DNA of 64,000 bases from Clostridiaceae bacterium (lineage in GTDB: Bacteria > Bacillota > Clostridia > Lachnospirales > Lachnospiraceae), in the NCBI GenBank assembly GCA_902363735.1, contig CABJBA010000006.1, positions 62,001 to 126,000 on the forward strand. The letters are read 5' to 3'. The notes below the pieces were generated by a model. The model saw nothing but the letters and a program-made list of their open reading frames with translations, was not told the origin of the DNA and did not search any database. Position 1 is the stretch's first letter, and every line of letters starts with the position of its first letter. Of the stretch, positions 39,801 through 45,758 are shown in pieces. Both the position numbers and the translations under genes were made by a program.

Positions 39801-41722
39801 ATGAGTCGGAGGAAGGTGTTATAACCGGGAAAATCACAAGAACTTCCCAAAGTGCGGTATTTAAAAACAACTTAAATGATGAAATAGTCCGGGAGATTTT
39901 AACGGCAGGAGGAAACTACCGGCTGACAGAATCCACAGCCTACAGTGACGGGGAAAGCCAGATAAGTGGAATCTATGGTTTTAATATCAATGCTTCCGGA
40001 GTGGTTGACAACGTGGATATGGAGGACCGGCCAATACAGTTATATTTTTCAAAAACGGATAAGGACACTGGAGCAGAACTTTCAGGAGGGCATTTTCTCC
40101 TCATTGATGCAGAGACAGAGGGTGTTATTTATGAATTTACAAAGGAAGGAGAGGGAGTACTTATTCCAGCTAAGCTGATCACCCCAGGGAAGGAGTACAT
40201 AATCCGGGAAGAACAGTCCCCCGTTGGCTACGCTTATGAAAAGGAGATCCGCTTTACTTTGAAAGACAGCGGGACACGGTCGGCCATTATGATGCAGGAC
40301 AAAAAAACAGAGGTAAAGATTTTAAAAGTGGATGAAGAAACAGGAGCAGTCTTGACAGGAGGCCGCTTCCAGGTACGGGAGAAGGATACCAATGCCGTGA
40401 TCCAAGAATTTACCCCGGACGGAAAGCCGATGGTTTTAATCGGAATCTTAATAGCCGGAAGAACTTACGAACTCGTAGAAGAAGAGCCACCGGCCGGATA
40501 TGCCTATCATGATCCAATTACCTTTACGGTACCTAAAGAGCCGGAAACAGTCACCATTACCATGGAAGATAAAAAGACAGAAGTTGAGATCAGGAAACTT
40601 GCCGGCTCTCCGATTGGAACTCCATCAGAGGCTGAACGGCAGTTACCAGGGAGTACGCTCCAGATATTACATGAAGATAAAAACCCGACAAAGGCTTTGC
40701 GTAATGAAAATGGATTAAAAACCGGTGATGATTTGATTTTCACAACAGAAAGGAAGTTTGAAGAATTGAAAGGCCAGTTAGAGGCCGGAAAAAGCTACTG
40801 GCTTCATGAAATCCAGCCAACAGACGGCTATGCTTATGCAGAAGATACTCACTTTACGGTCAGTTTAAACGGAAACAAGGATACGGTAATTATGGTAGAC
40901 AAACCAACTCATGCAATATTCTCAAAAAAGGCAATAACAGGTCAGAATGAACTTCCAGGAAATCAATTGAGTGTAAAAGATAGTGCAGGAAATTTAATAG
41001 AAGAATGGGTATCCTCTGATAAACCTCATCAAATCCTCGCAAAGCTGAACGCCGGAGAGACATATTATTTTTGTGAAGAAATGCCTAAAACCGGATATGT
41101 ATATTCTGATTCAATTCCATTTTTAATAAGTAAGAATGGAGATATTGATATAATTGAAATGAGAAATGATACTACAAAGGTGAGGTTTAACAAGGTAGAT
41201 TCAGAAGGAAAGCCGGTAAAAGGCGCCATACTCAAGGTTTTGGATGAATGGGGAAATGTGGCCATACAGGATTTTGAAACAAAAGGTGGAAGTGTTGATA
41301 TTACTGGAATATTAGGTGCCGGAAAAACTTATTTTTTAAAAGAAGTAAAAGCGCCAAAAGGGTATCTTTTTGCTGCTGATGTGAAATTTATCGTTCCAAA
41401 GGAAGACAGAATACTAGATGTCACTATGATGGATTTAAAGGAATCTGGTTTGGAGGAGCCGGAGCCAAGATCAAAGCCAAAACCAGAAATTCATACTCCG
41501 GAAGATTTTCTAAAAGAAGGTAATATTACAGCTCACTACAGTAAACCCGCTTTTAATCCGGCATGGCTGGAGATGGCCTATGGAAAATTGACGGGAAAAC
41601 GTGGAGAAAAAACTGGAGATAAGACTCCAATAGGATTCTGGATTTCTGGAATGGCTCTTTGTCTTTTTGGATTCCTTCTAACCATATGTGTAAACAAAAG
41701 AAAAGAAGGAGGTAAAAAATAG
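27821..41722 (+). CDS. Giant pilin/Cna-B-type surface stalk protein (4633 residues)
   Basis: One uninterrupted frame of 13.9 kb. Residues 1-40 are a signal peptide (AGVMAVIVTTMAFLPYIPEA). An N-terminal globular region has a YCVD segment at Cys118 that recalls thioester-domain adhesins, although no partner Gln is obvious. A SpaA-like unit begins near 440. Residues about 780-870 are an acidic Glu/Ser/Thr linker with an ASEA motif. Cna-B/SpaA units recur to the end, marked by EE(K/Q)xPxGY phrases such as LVEIKPPAGYVRT, LEEKKAPGGYIP and MEELKAPPGYAL. A DUF11/Spy0128-like pair lies near 3790-3990. Five tandem SpaA units fill 4070-4540. The C-terminus is KTGDKTP, a membrane helix, and KRKEGGKK. Isopeptide-stabilised stalk, likely anchored by the following sortase. 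Confidence 0.88.
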   Translation: MKKVLQKLNLKQKLAGVMAVIVTTMAFLPYIPEAMISLADYAQIIEPAAWRSWDSSAYGAEADAKKYMPTGLMYETKWINLKDNGGYAFPAGAKQYLVENTQHSDGTYKEFDKNFIYCVDGHRENAMIYLGSQAFLEGYWSARNDNMPNEFPAGDNAKNITLKKFNFLMITYATHMGNNDSIEACNDANAGTAKYIVASIINWLAADDCVFTGDWQHDLDEFRNSNNYKAVLKQLNPNSVGDRSVYNQLSNTQVPSEYAARGCKNWAEWMFGNVWVAATITSEFEEDSGETVYFAKMDHSTDSYTITIPYPNEVVKGYYQRLSAKDLYGDWTYTGPTEAGLVFSSMSGEVPTDGQGIGILYWANQNQQGAVLAKDIGSAQLATFKFYTRDPDKPTEYAFDISQTYFAAKLDKDLEVHVRVGSGGTGKVQRFKHTEGFGANYNVGLIKYDSETGKPLAGSHWDILEAFDDSQLDSTDLDLRNPGDYSSNTGSLTGASWEEDNGSEEARISINYSGDTGLNDSEANRYNQANSSRSQFQRWSDPENDPCSADDHITYDNGELHYVDSRGKIHSKIAHSDARSYTYQKGYCSGHPAPEVQYEEVPEPEYDEETGDQTNADAIEAVEEYNQQLHDSAWEEWLSGVEECERLVEEGGFFHAIDPTGNTQREALEADRDQFYKDFISLTYEYSAKETIPAPGYSLHGSHPDDIPMEWRTVTSSEYKDYRSHGLGRMAGSIGADLKPKEEDQGEVHQEAGAESITSPEPVMFTSFGNSNQVKGFEAILESNPEAEETGTEKESESEAEAGSEPENETETELETEQGPPKESSEETESIEETVVEPEEGKSESETIPETETESEPEPANEVEQKPAEGEKTNIRPDNKATASEAVKTEKKTATDSQAEGIHGGITFTGLFESLGSSVRSAAKMVLSALAFGDEDEGSVLRNSLSSFPESTETSRVTPLNSSTKDWTFIAYDHRSEGEIHFNKKDMALKAGESDSYSAYGDSQGDGTLEGAVYGLFAATDTPHPDGHSGVLFKKDNLVSVAAPDRNGEASFLAITQAPGYTFNYQTGTIEKTPDGWADQAPTNLYTSMGKAVGKERDAERFTGHTDQGSSLSITDSRNETASGYEKLSSNQGRDGTGSGSLSYPIENNEVLNGNAWIGRPLIVNADGTQYYIKELTRSEGYELSVYGKDAAVSNREAFIAGGNPSAEGSVSAGAIETDRVKRANTFSVTSSGTIGGYQIYAQNIPEGASFFITKSEVVEDPNGTHTEYVTREETALAGEVEDRVIINGSPVPAKVGDSILLPNGETALVNRVSAPEYDYTAVRPDNGLRYTIPTFRDKEVTGDLLEDANAALKKASFKEPDEGAPWMQIPLTGDTFEEQSISLYDGMETAGLSVFNCLKVEEIRDGKANILYSYRVGSLVSASVYDEADRTLYIKRDMKYDVNGTTVNGYLYTAYTQNQLDDYKENGTGFVTYARVSAGELSKKTAVYPEDLSVITMIESPERTYWVYSPGEPLRNHDGSVKTIMVEGEIQVAPGYELKDVDVPVNAVYDGTGYIIDIEGEEESSSINFKITYQDDFVEGTYTTPEEYAGSFGNISATPNMTGSGTYIESVILRYDRNQTFADGGTRVNKTSVVERPIMQKVKITKDISLKEDGTYENNTYAGTGHEDRYTLGGGGTEDNAKYLKNFRFKVYLKSNLERLYRSEDGVVSWQDRNGNMVDIQAYRASFPEKVQKLFTRVDYQASPLRRNSNQAAIANVLLYGYTDGQINADQNSGYTAVLEKMVQKVKNESGNDREVTGYNYEKFFDAIKLANNDQLDQTEHESTSFKPFAFIKQLLFATGGAEKQYPAIHNNSDIKNSINTSNLASDNALRSDYVRQFAITWYLDDEVKKLVNENQAGERESASGEKAYSDEIYDQALSEAIKKAENYLKPFFAYDLDEIYAIDWDSDIDGGKDQDATTLSADQEDPGAGYTYGISEYLPYGTYVAVEQQPFNKDLGDLYNKHYQTDAPKEMELPAVYEGGKAGSDQTPEELAGYYRYSTANTVAQLSAKYHIRFNEEWPEEGGEDLRKYVIRAHNRLGDYEIYPYGLDLDKLSRHFIITQGANDPVKNYYNTLVAPAEAGGNPGSHYLADDGNAGKRTANGSTYETNGVEKIYRYGSISEDKQIYDSVSFPLGDGEIYRDGVAAMEGVQTAYDGKYAPMLVPWTVTEPANETADTMQNGDGTSSYKGYAYRKYRNTFYTSRLRIEKLDLETGENIFHDGALFALYAATREDGENTDGLVKFYETDTRIEGSKEFLEAMGARNINPAGEIFSGVVPAGTPVCKESEQVILTDQQGRRTGAFEAFTTIRDALQAREDDLPNTSLQDQNTGYLITPQPLGAGTYVLVEIKPPAGYVRTKPVAIEVYSDQTTYYLEGDRDSRVAAAIYEDQEEEGSQRVTDTARIYIGNTPVRLEVSKIKDTDHTVTYRTDTRLTGTELELKQKYGGDNLEFAYKNGTYLGYGWYKGTLEYLESRKTAGEDAEPVYIDGVFAGYGLISRPLDTADDQNRYVAGAQMALYDAIEIKENGDSGDHGYEGVEVVRDRNNNVQSIKVLKGSAGNTVEFIRKEDPKESLKGETGEGTWTYETIDREDTDILFYSLGGLKVTETGTGGKLYGYDRNGNKVQVKNQESIYVLKAGQPVFELTGGDLTAARYLAGDKIFSLSSGTTMYHLDNDGNRDAYVNPTTGMAYAKEGEKLQVWPVKVSKTETGAVIAREKIKTFRIASINADTDQEYMTGIYNGNNLVKRLNPVLNDHGLPEYYQRSEQIYKKGTPIYDIDGDYVRYQYDDLLSAYNKAAYRINNQAGMEAVGADENVTDDPKLYHRQGESWIMENTWITGETYPNDPFQADMTVGQADMLKRVIPGTYIMEEVMPPSGYAKGLPQGVTVFEKREVQRTGMEDEKIKVEVVKTDAPEQYKLKVISDYQEGLTVTEPKGAYGYSQVSGAHLAFYKAKRIYTTDSETYPKGYYLVKTETTPAQWTVENSSDNTPVTITADWITDGTPKYWEGIPAGDYILEEKKAPGGYIPNSMEVSIRATGEVQTINLKNDHTKLEVYKYYEDSTGNKVPLPNSHQAGLALYEAKTDSNGNIIMEDGKPVYDEQKKVAAWTTNDLSEYTEKALKSTGFMEHLKDFFGLGENQSSFIMDFEAAYREKGEDLISLTWYTKEGERTAERMESLRTGNGEGVTQTWNTDSGKTIRITIYRNVTNGSLDTNGKLPLIFEYQFNYQESGGVKSYDTLEGLHRIDYLPLNAEKGGKKVGNYILVEETVPYGFETPDPKAVVLTETGDVQRISFKNEEKFINVLKVVSDGIRDYAAEGAELALYRADEDGNLVEDESHLIERWISGSDGRYTEQDRFNGNVLEGFSVGDLKPHRINKIPYGTYYMAEVKPPAYMQKIEPVKIVVGAEKVPVYRIVNVPTIGKLEIIKKASDTGEGLEHARFKVINWDTGAVWYMTTGTKGTAELTGLPVGQVQTNGTIKPHTYTMEEISPPEFYQISGGIIKFQFDGKETGEETRYTCEVENKPTSIQFKKTNFDTGMAVEGAEIAVYEAVAIDGEYQKQGEAIEQATSGSNGFTLTKKLSANRVYIMEELKAPPGYALSEPVVFTVNQAGTGIQNVSNSFSILKLASENGAINALTVTGRVPVKVYTMLKDLDTGTELPPIIGSGSAQRITAEDGIIDGHLYEITENTRYSDGRTEASQKETKRIYLDEAGTYEIPSRTYLETTQELTDDAGNILASWTIHEETHDYTIQNPVIREVSIAKVTSSAGAEDHAIKKGSVIKYTVAYHNPYSYPADIRIKVVLQEGLEYLRSTDYGRELNGTILWNLADVADHESGTVDVMAVVSGDEGGQIKAYFETNADAVTKQTTLTNPIVPDGSLTIINKLTGTGKNQADEFTYRVRFTGQAGNTLTGYQAYSGSKEGRIKGEGSITLTGDGFITFAGLPYGTGYEILQEPRSGYESEEGVITGKITRTSQSAVFKNNLNDEIVREILTAGGNYRLTESTAYSDGESQISGIYGFNINASGVVDNVDMEDRPIQLYFSKTDKDTGAELSGGHFLLIDAETEGVIYEFTKEGEGVLIPAKLITPGKEYIIREEQSPVGYAYEKEIRFTLKDSGTRSAIMMQDKKTEVKILKVDEETGAVLTGGRFQVREKDTNAVIQEFTPDGKPMVLIGILIAGRTYELVEEEPPAGYAYHDPITFTVPKEPETVTITMEDKKTEVEIRKLAGSPIGTPSEAERQLPGSTLQILHEDKNPTKALRNENGLKTGDDLIFTTERKFEELKGQLEAGKSYWLHEIQPTDGYAYAEDTHFTVSLNGNKDTVIMVDKPTHAIFSKKAITGQNELPGNQLSVKDSAGNLIEEWVSSDKPHQILAKLNAGETYYFCEEMPKTGYVYSDSIPFLISKNGDIDIIEMRNDTTKVRFNKVDSEGKPVKGAILKVLDEWGNVAIQDFETKGGSVDITGILGAGKTYFLKEVKAPKGYLFAADVKFIVPKEDRILDVTMMDLKESGLEEPEPRSKPKPEIHTPEDFLKEGNITAHYSKPAFNPAWLEMAYGKLTGKRGEKTGDKTPIGFWISGMALCLFGFLLTICVNKRKEGGKK
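40030..41440 (+). repeat. Five tandem SpaA/Cna-B units at the base of the stalk protein
   Basis: Protein-level repeats of about 90 residues, each with a K-V/F-K...D...G strand start, a central LxAGxxY segment and an E(E/V)xxPxGYxY strand (for example REEQSPVGYAY, VEEEPPAGYAY, HEIQPTDGYAY, EEMPKTGYVY, KEVKAPKGYLF). One linker inside carries GTPSEA. These are the membrane-proximal domains, expected to be locked by Lys-Asn isopeptide bonds. Confidence 0.8.
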
Positions 41723-41762
41723 AAGAATAAAGTAAAAGGTGAAATGTGAAGCGAAAAAGAGT

Positions 41763-42587
41763 ATGGAGCAGAAAGAAAAATACAATAGGCCAATGGAAAC
41801 CCATGGAACAGAACGAATTTCAAAAAAGTTTAAAGAGAGCATAAGATTAAAGTACGGCAGAACAAAACACTTCTTGTCAATCTTCTTGTTATTCGGTTTT
41901 GTGGGATTTGGTTTGCTTTTATCGGCAAATATTAATGAATACCGGGAAGGAAGTGAGGAATACCGGGAGCTCAACTACATTTTGTGGAAAGATCCAACTA
42001 AGTTTGAAGAAAATGTGGATCACCGTCAGACAGTTTTATTTGAAGACAGGTTAAAGCAAATAAATTCTGACTATATATTCTGGCTTTCTATCCCCGGCAC
42101 TTCGATAAATTATCCAGTGGTAAAAAGTGTCCGGCCGGGCTACTATTTAAATCATACCTTTCAGGGAACTGAAAATCCATGCGGCAGCCTGTTTGTGCAA
42201 GGAGAAGAAAAACAAATAAATAAAGAAAATACGGTCATTTTCGGACACAATATGAAAAACGGCTCTATGTTTTCCGATTTAAAATACTATAAAAATAAGG
42301 ACTTTTACGAAAAACATAAGCTTATTCACATCTATTACCAGGGAAAGAGGTATGAAGGTGTTGTTTTTTCCTGCCAGATAAGAGCTGAGGAAGATCTGGA
42401 ATGCTATCAGACCGAATTTTCCAGTCCAGTGCAGAAACATGAATTTATTAACAACATGAAGGCTCATTCTCTCTATAACATCCCCGTCTCTCTTGGGGAA
42501 CAGACCTCTGTCATTACCCTGTCAACCTGCCATGGAGACAGGGAAAGAATGATTGTACAGGCGGCATTGGTGTGTTATACTGAATAA
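41763..42587 (+). CDS. srtB: Class B sortase
   Basis: Membrane-bound transpeptidase that cuts a sorting signal and links the protein to the wall. An N-terminal transmembrane helix (FLSIFLLFGFVGFGLLLSAN) is followed by the sortase B core: WLSIPGTSINYPVV, FGHNMKNGSMFSDL with the catalytic His, and TLSTCHGDRERMIVQ with catalytic Cys and Arg. Counted from GTG 41739, these are His170 and Cys264. The start is uncertain: ATG 41763 and GTG 41739 are both possible and neither has a strong site. The clear AAGGAGGT at 41706-41713 lies too far upstream. It begins about 40 bases after the giant stalk gene, which is the obvious substrate. SrtB enzymes often serve one or few dedicated proteins. Confidence 0.92.
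   Translation: MEQKEKYNRPMETHGTERISKKFKESIRLKYGRTKHFLSIFLLFGFVGFGLLLSANINEYREGSEEYRELNYILWKDPTKFEENVDHRQTVLFEDRLKQINSDYIFWLSIPGTSINYPVVKSVRPGYYLNHTFQGTENPCGSLFVQGEEKQINKENTVIFGHNMKNGSMFSDLKYYKNKDFYEKHKLIHIYYQGKRYEGVVFSCQIRAEEDLECYQTEFSSPVQKHEFINNMKAHSLYNIPVSLGEQTSVITLSTCHGDRERMIVQAALVCYTE
42553..42581 (+). promoter_or_regulatory. Candidate promoter inside the 3' end of srtB
   Basis: TTGTAC (42553-42558) and TATACT (42576-42581) are spaced by 17 bases and lie 39 bases before the oxidoreductase start. They would let the oxidoreductase be expressed apart from the sortase. Confidence 0.45.
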
Positions 42588-42619
42588 ATAAACGAGATAC
42601 ATATATGGAGGTATGAGAT

Positions 42620-43600
42620 ATGGAGCCATTGAAGATAGGAATTATGGGAGCAGGCGGAATTGCATCAATCCTGGCGAAGACTATGGTACAGATGCCTCAG
42701 GTGGAATTGTACGGAGTTGCTTCCAGAAGCCTGGAAAAGGCGGAGGAGTTTGCAAAGGTTTTTTCTGTAAAAAAGGCGTATGGAACCTATGAAGAGCTTG
42801 TGCATGATCCGGACATTCAACTGATATATATTGCTACTCCTCATTCTGAGCATTGCAGCAATGCCAAATTGTGCCTGGAAAATGGAAAACATGTTCTTTG
42901 TGAAAAAGCCTTTGCTGCCAACGCTTCCCAGGCAGAGGAAATGATTTCTCTGGCAGAAAGCAAAAATTTAATGATTACAGAAGCCATGTGGGTCCGCTAT
43001 ATGCCGATGGCTGAAACTTTGAAACAGGTGTTGAAGTCAGGCGTTATTGGAGACCCCATGACCCTTACAGGCAATCTCTGCTACCTGATATCCCACAAGC
43101 CCAGGCTTATGATGCCGGAACTGGCCGGAGGAGCCCTCTTAGATGTAGGTGTTTATGCCCTTACCTTTGCTTCTATTGTCTTTGGAGATGACATATCAGA
43201 GATCCATTCCGCTGTAATTAAAACAGATACAGGAGTGGATGCACAAAGCAGTATTACCCTGTGCTATCCCGGCGGGAAAATGGCTATACTCAACAGCTCT
43301 CTCCGCGTGATATCTGACAGGCAGGGGGTTATTTACGGGACAAAGGGCTATCTTGTTGTTGAAAATGTAAATAATTTTGAAACCATCCGTGTGTATGATA
43401 AGGACCGGAATCTGATTGAAACCCACACCCGGCCTGAACAGATTTCAGGATATGAATATCAGATTCAAGCCAGTGCAGAAGCTATAAAAAATGGCTGGAC
43501 AGAGTGCCCCCAGATGCCTCACCAGACCACTCTGAAGGTTATGAAAGTTATGGATGAATTGAGAAGGCAGTGGGGAATTAAGTATCCCTTTGAGGATTAA
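42620..43600 (+). CDS. Gfo/Idh/MocA family oxidoreductase
   Basis: 326-residue NAD(P)-dependent sugar or polyol dehydrogenase-like protein. The Rossmann start is KIGIMGAGGIASILAKTMVQ, with the second family segment IYIATPHSEHCSNAKLCLENGKHVLCEKAFA, where EK carries the conserved catalytic-region lysine. The C-terminal sheet domain includes GGALLDVGVYALTFASIVFG. The start follows GGAGGTATGAGAT. It could act on a sugar, inositol or dihydrodiol; the sequence does not tell which. It is not obviously linked to the sortase upstream, from which it is separated by 32 bases and a possible promoter. It is closed by a strong terminator. Probably a resident gene flanking the surface-protein insertion. Confidence 0.92.
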   Translation: MEPLKIGIMGAGGIASILAKTMVQMPQVELYGVASRSLEKAEEFAKVFSVKKAYGTYEELVHDPDIQLIYIATPHSEHCSNAKLCLENGKHVLCEKAFAANASQAEEMISLAESKNLMITEAMWVRYMPMAETLKQVLKSGVIGDPMTLTGNLCYLISHKPRLMMPELAGGALLDVGVYALTFASIVFGDDISEIHSAVIKTDTGVDAQSSITLCYPGGKMAILNSSLRVISDRQGVIYGTKGYLVVENVNNFETIRVYDKDRNLIETHTRPEQISGYEYQIQASAEAIKNGWTECPQMPHQTTLKVMKVMDELRRQWGIKYPFED

Positions 43601-43623
43601 GAAACAAGATTGCCGTAAATGAT

Positions 43624-43658
43624 CAAAAGCCCTCCGAAGCAAAATCGGAGGGCTTTTG
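43624..43658. terminator. Bidirectional intrinsic terminator
   Basis: A perfect 14-bp stem (CAAAAGCCCTCCGA at 43624-43637, TCGGAGGGCTTTTG at 43645-43658) with a 7-base loop and T4 on both strands. It separates the oxidoreductase from the convergent PrpR-type regulator. Confidence 0.9.
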
Positions 43659-43711
43659 TATTGGAGAAATGACATTGCCGGGAGCGTAAATATGCTGTAA
43701 AACTGCTTTTT

Positions 43712-45505
43712 CTATTGGGCATCCTCATTTTTGTTTAAGTAGCGCCATAACGTCGTGCGGCTGATACCCAGTTTACGTGCGGCAGCCGCTCGGTTGCCGT
43801 TGTTGGATGCGACCGTCTGCTGTATCACCTCGCTGATAATCTCCTCCAGCGTGTGATCGGTATTCACAGAGGCGGCAGCAGAGCCGCAGCTGCGGCGCAG
43901 TAAACGCTCTTTGGACAGCAGCTCCGCCACTACGCTGCTTCGTATATAGGTCGAGGCTGTCAATGTGGCCAGCGTCTGCAGTATATGTTTAAACTGCGTA
44001 TAATTGTTTGGCCAGTCGTACTGACGCAGCATCTCGATAGCCCGGGGCTCAAAGCCTGAAATCTGCTTGCCCAGTTCAAGGTTCAGGCTGCCCAGATAGA
44101 GACTTGCCAGGGAGGGGATTTCATCGGAACGGCTGCATAATGATGGCAGATTCAGCGTCAGGCAGCCTAGCTTGGCACTGAAGCGGCGTACCACATCAGG
44201 AACTGGCTCACTGTCGCGGCAGACACTGGAGAACAGCAGCCGCACCCGGCGGGCAAGACCCGTTTCCTGAATGGCGGCCAGCAGTTCCAGTGCACGTGCT
44301 TCGGGTATCAATTCAAAATTCTGGAAGTAAATTGTGTTGCCGGTCGCATTCAGTGGTGAATTGTAGTGGTTGAGCAGAAAATCCCAGCTCTTATCGTTCA
44401 TCAGCTCGCAGTTAGCCAGCAGAAAGGGCTTGTTTGCCAGGGAACTATGGAGATACAGAAACCGGGCAATCTGTTCTTTTCCGGTTCCGGGCTCACCTCT
44501 GATCATAACTGGCTGGCGAACGGCTGCCAGCGTCTGAATTTCCGTATCCAGTGTTCCCATAGCTCCGCTGATACTGTAAAAACTGTTCATAAACAGATAT
44601 TCACATTCACCCTTATTCATGGAGCGCAGCCCCGCCCAGTGAGAGTGGAGCGGAATACGGGACGGAACACAATAGAATAAACAGTAGCGCTCAGTATTCA
44701 TCAGCAATGTCTGAGCGGTGATGCTGTATAACTGGTCCCGTTCAATGCGGTAGAATTTCAGCGATCCGCTGGCTGGCACTTCATTCAGATGAGTGCGCAG
44801 AGCCTCGGACAGCCCGGCGGACAGTTCTGCCGGATTGCTGTAGAATATGGCCCCGTTGGTGTCCAGCACCACCACACAGCCGTTTTGATCCTGAGTAATG
44901 CTGCGAAGGAACATATTTTCCTGCCTTAAACGGCCGAACCACAGACTGATGTCCAACGCCTGATCAATGGCAGTGTGCAGGCTCTCTACACCCGATGTAA
45001 TCAGGAAAGCGTCCAGATCCATCTGCCGGGCGATGGTGTGGGTGACCATATCGCAGACAACCATACGGTAGCCGCCCTGTTTAAGCTGTTCCAGTGTATG
45101 GGTGACTTCATCGGCGCTGTGAACTGTTAAAATATCCAGATTGTAGCCCAGCAAATCGCAGAGAGTGTGTGCCGGTTCTGTAATGCTGGGAAACCCGACG
45201 ATGGCGTACAAATTGGAATAGTTTTCGGCAAGCTTCATGGCGCGCAGCACATCGTAGACCGAAAGGTGAATCTCGACCACGGGTAAGTCGGTTACCTGGC
45301 GGATCAGCGTCGCTGTGCCGCCCCGGGAGATAATGCAGTCGTAAGCGTTAGGCGTCATGCGTTTTACAATGGCAACCCCTTCATCAAGGTCGCCGGTATA
45401 AACATCCAGCTGTACATTCGGGTAAGCCTGTGCCGCGCGCTCCATTGCGCTGTGCATGCCCTCATAGGGGGCAATCCCTAAAATACGGGTGCGTGTTTCG
45501 ACCAT
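43712..45505 (-). CDS. PrpR-N/PAS/AAA+/Fis-type transcriptional regulator with degenerate sigma-54 motor
   Basis: 597-residue regulator built like a sigma-54 activator. Residues 1-180 are a PrpR N-terminal sensor domain (RILGIAPYEGMHSAMERAA, ISRGGTATLIRQ), which in relatives binds sugar acids or propionate derivatives. Residues about 195-290 look like a PAS domain. The AAA+ part begins near 305 with an intact Walker A, GEPGTGKEQIAR. The GAFTGA loop that touches sigma-54 is missing and Walker B reads NTIYFQNFE instead of GTLFLDE. The C-terminus is a Fis-type helix-turn-helix (NRAAAARKLGISRTTLWRYL). It should therefore act without sigma-54. It is divergent from the kinase gene, the expected target. 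Codon use is GC-richer than in the flanking genes. Confidence 0.88.
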   Translation of the reverse strand: MVETRTRILGIAPYEGMHSAMERAAQAYPNVQLDVYTGDLDEGVAIVKRMTPNAYDCIISRGGTATLIRQVTDLPVVEIHLSVYDVLRAMKLAENYSNLYAIVGFPSITEPAHTLCDLLGYNLDILTVHSADEVTHTLEQLKQGGYRMVVCDMVTHTIARQMDLDAFLITSGVESLHTAIDQALDISLWFGRLRQENMFLRSITQDQNGCVVVLDTNGAIFYSNPAELSAGLSEALRTHLNEVPASGSLKFYRIERDQLYSITAQTLLMNTERYCLFYCVPSRIPLHSHWAGLRSMNKGECEYLFMNSFYSISGAMGTLDTEIQTLAAVRQPVMIRGEPGTGKEQIARFLYLHSSLANKPFLLANCELMNDKSWDFLLNHYNSPLNATGNTIYFQNFELIPEARALELLAAIQETGLARRVRLLFSSVCRDSEPVPDVVRRFSAKLGCLTLNLPSLCSRSDEIPSLASLYLGSLNLELGKQISGFEPRAIEMLRQYDWPNNYTQFKHILQTLATLTASTYIRSSVVAELLSKERLLRRSCGSAAASVNTDHTLEEIISEVIQQTVASNNGNRAAAARKLGISRTTLWRYLNKNEDAQ

Positions 45506-45758
45506 AGAAAATTCCTCCGTTTATTTTTGAGACTATTATAGCAGAACATTGTGCAAAAAGCATCACTTATAAGTTGCTTTTTGAAACGATTTGTAAATAA
45601 GTTCACTAAAATATTCCGTACTGTTTAAAAGTGTAACGAATTTATTGGTTTTTTTCGATGCAAAGCGTCACAAAATAGGGCATAATGATAGCACAGAACA
45701 AAAAGCAGCTGTCCCGGCCACAAATTGCCGGGTAGAAAAAACAGAGAGGAGGAAACGC
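45506..45758. promoter_or_regulatory. Divergent regulatory region, regulator / kinase operon
   Basis: 253 bases between divergent starts. It contains ATTGTGCAAAAAGC at 45548-45561, identical to a 14-mer at 51737-51750 in front of the permease gene. CAAAAAGC (45554-45561) and GCTTTTTG (45576-45583) form an inverted repeat. TTTGAAAC at 45580-45587 also recurs upstream of the permease. CATAAT at 45681-45686 may be the -10 of the kinase promoter. A GG/GC pair near 45647-45661 is one base off the sigma-54 spacing. AGAGAGGAGGAAAC precedes the kinase start. Confidence 0.6.

Noticed and set aside
45640..45690. Sigma-54 (-24/-12) promoter for the kinase operon
   Set aside because: The best GG and GC dinucleotides (45647-45648 and 45660-45661) are separated by 11 bases instead of 10, and the regulator lacks the GAFTGA loop needed for sigma-54.
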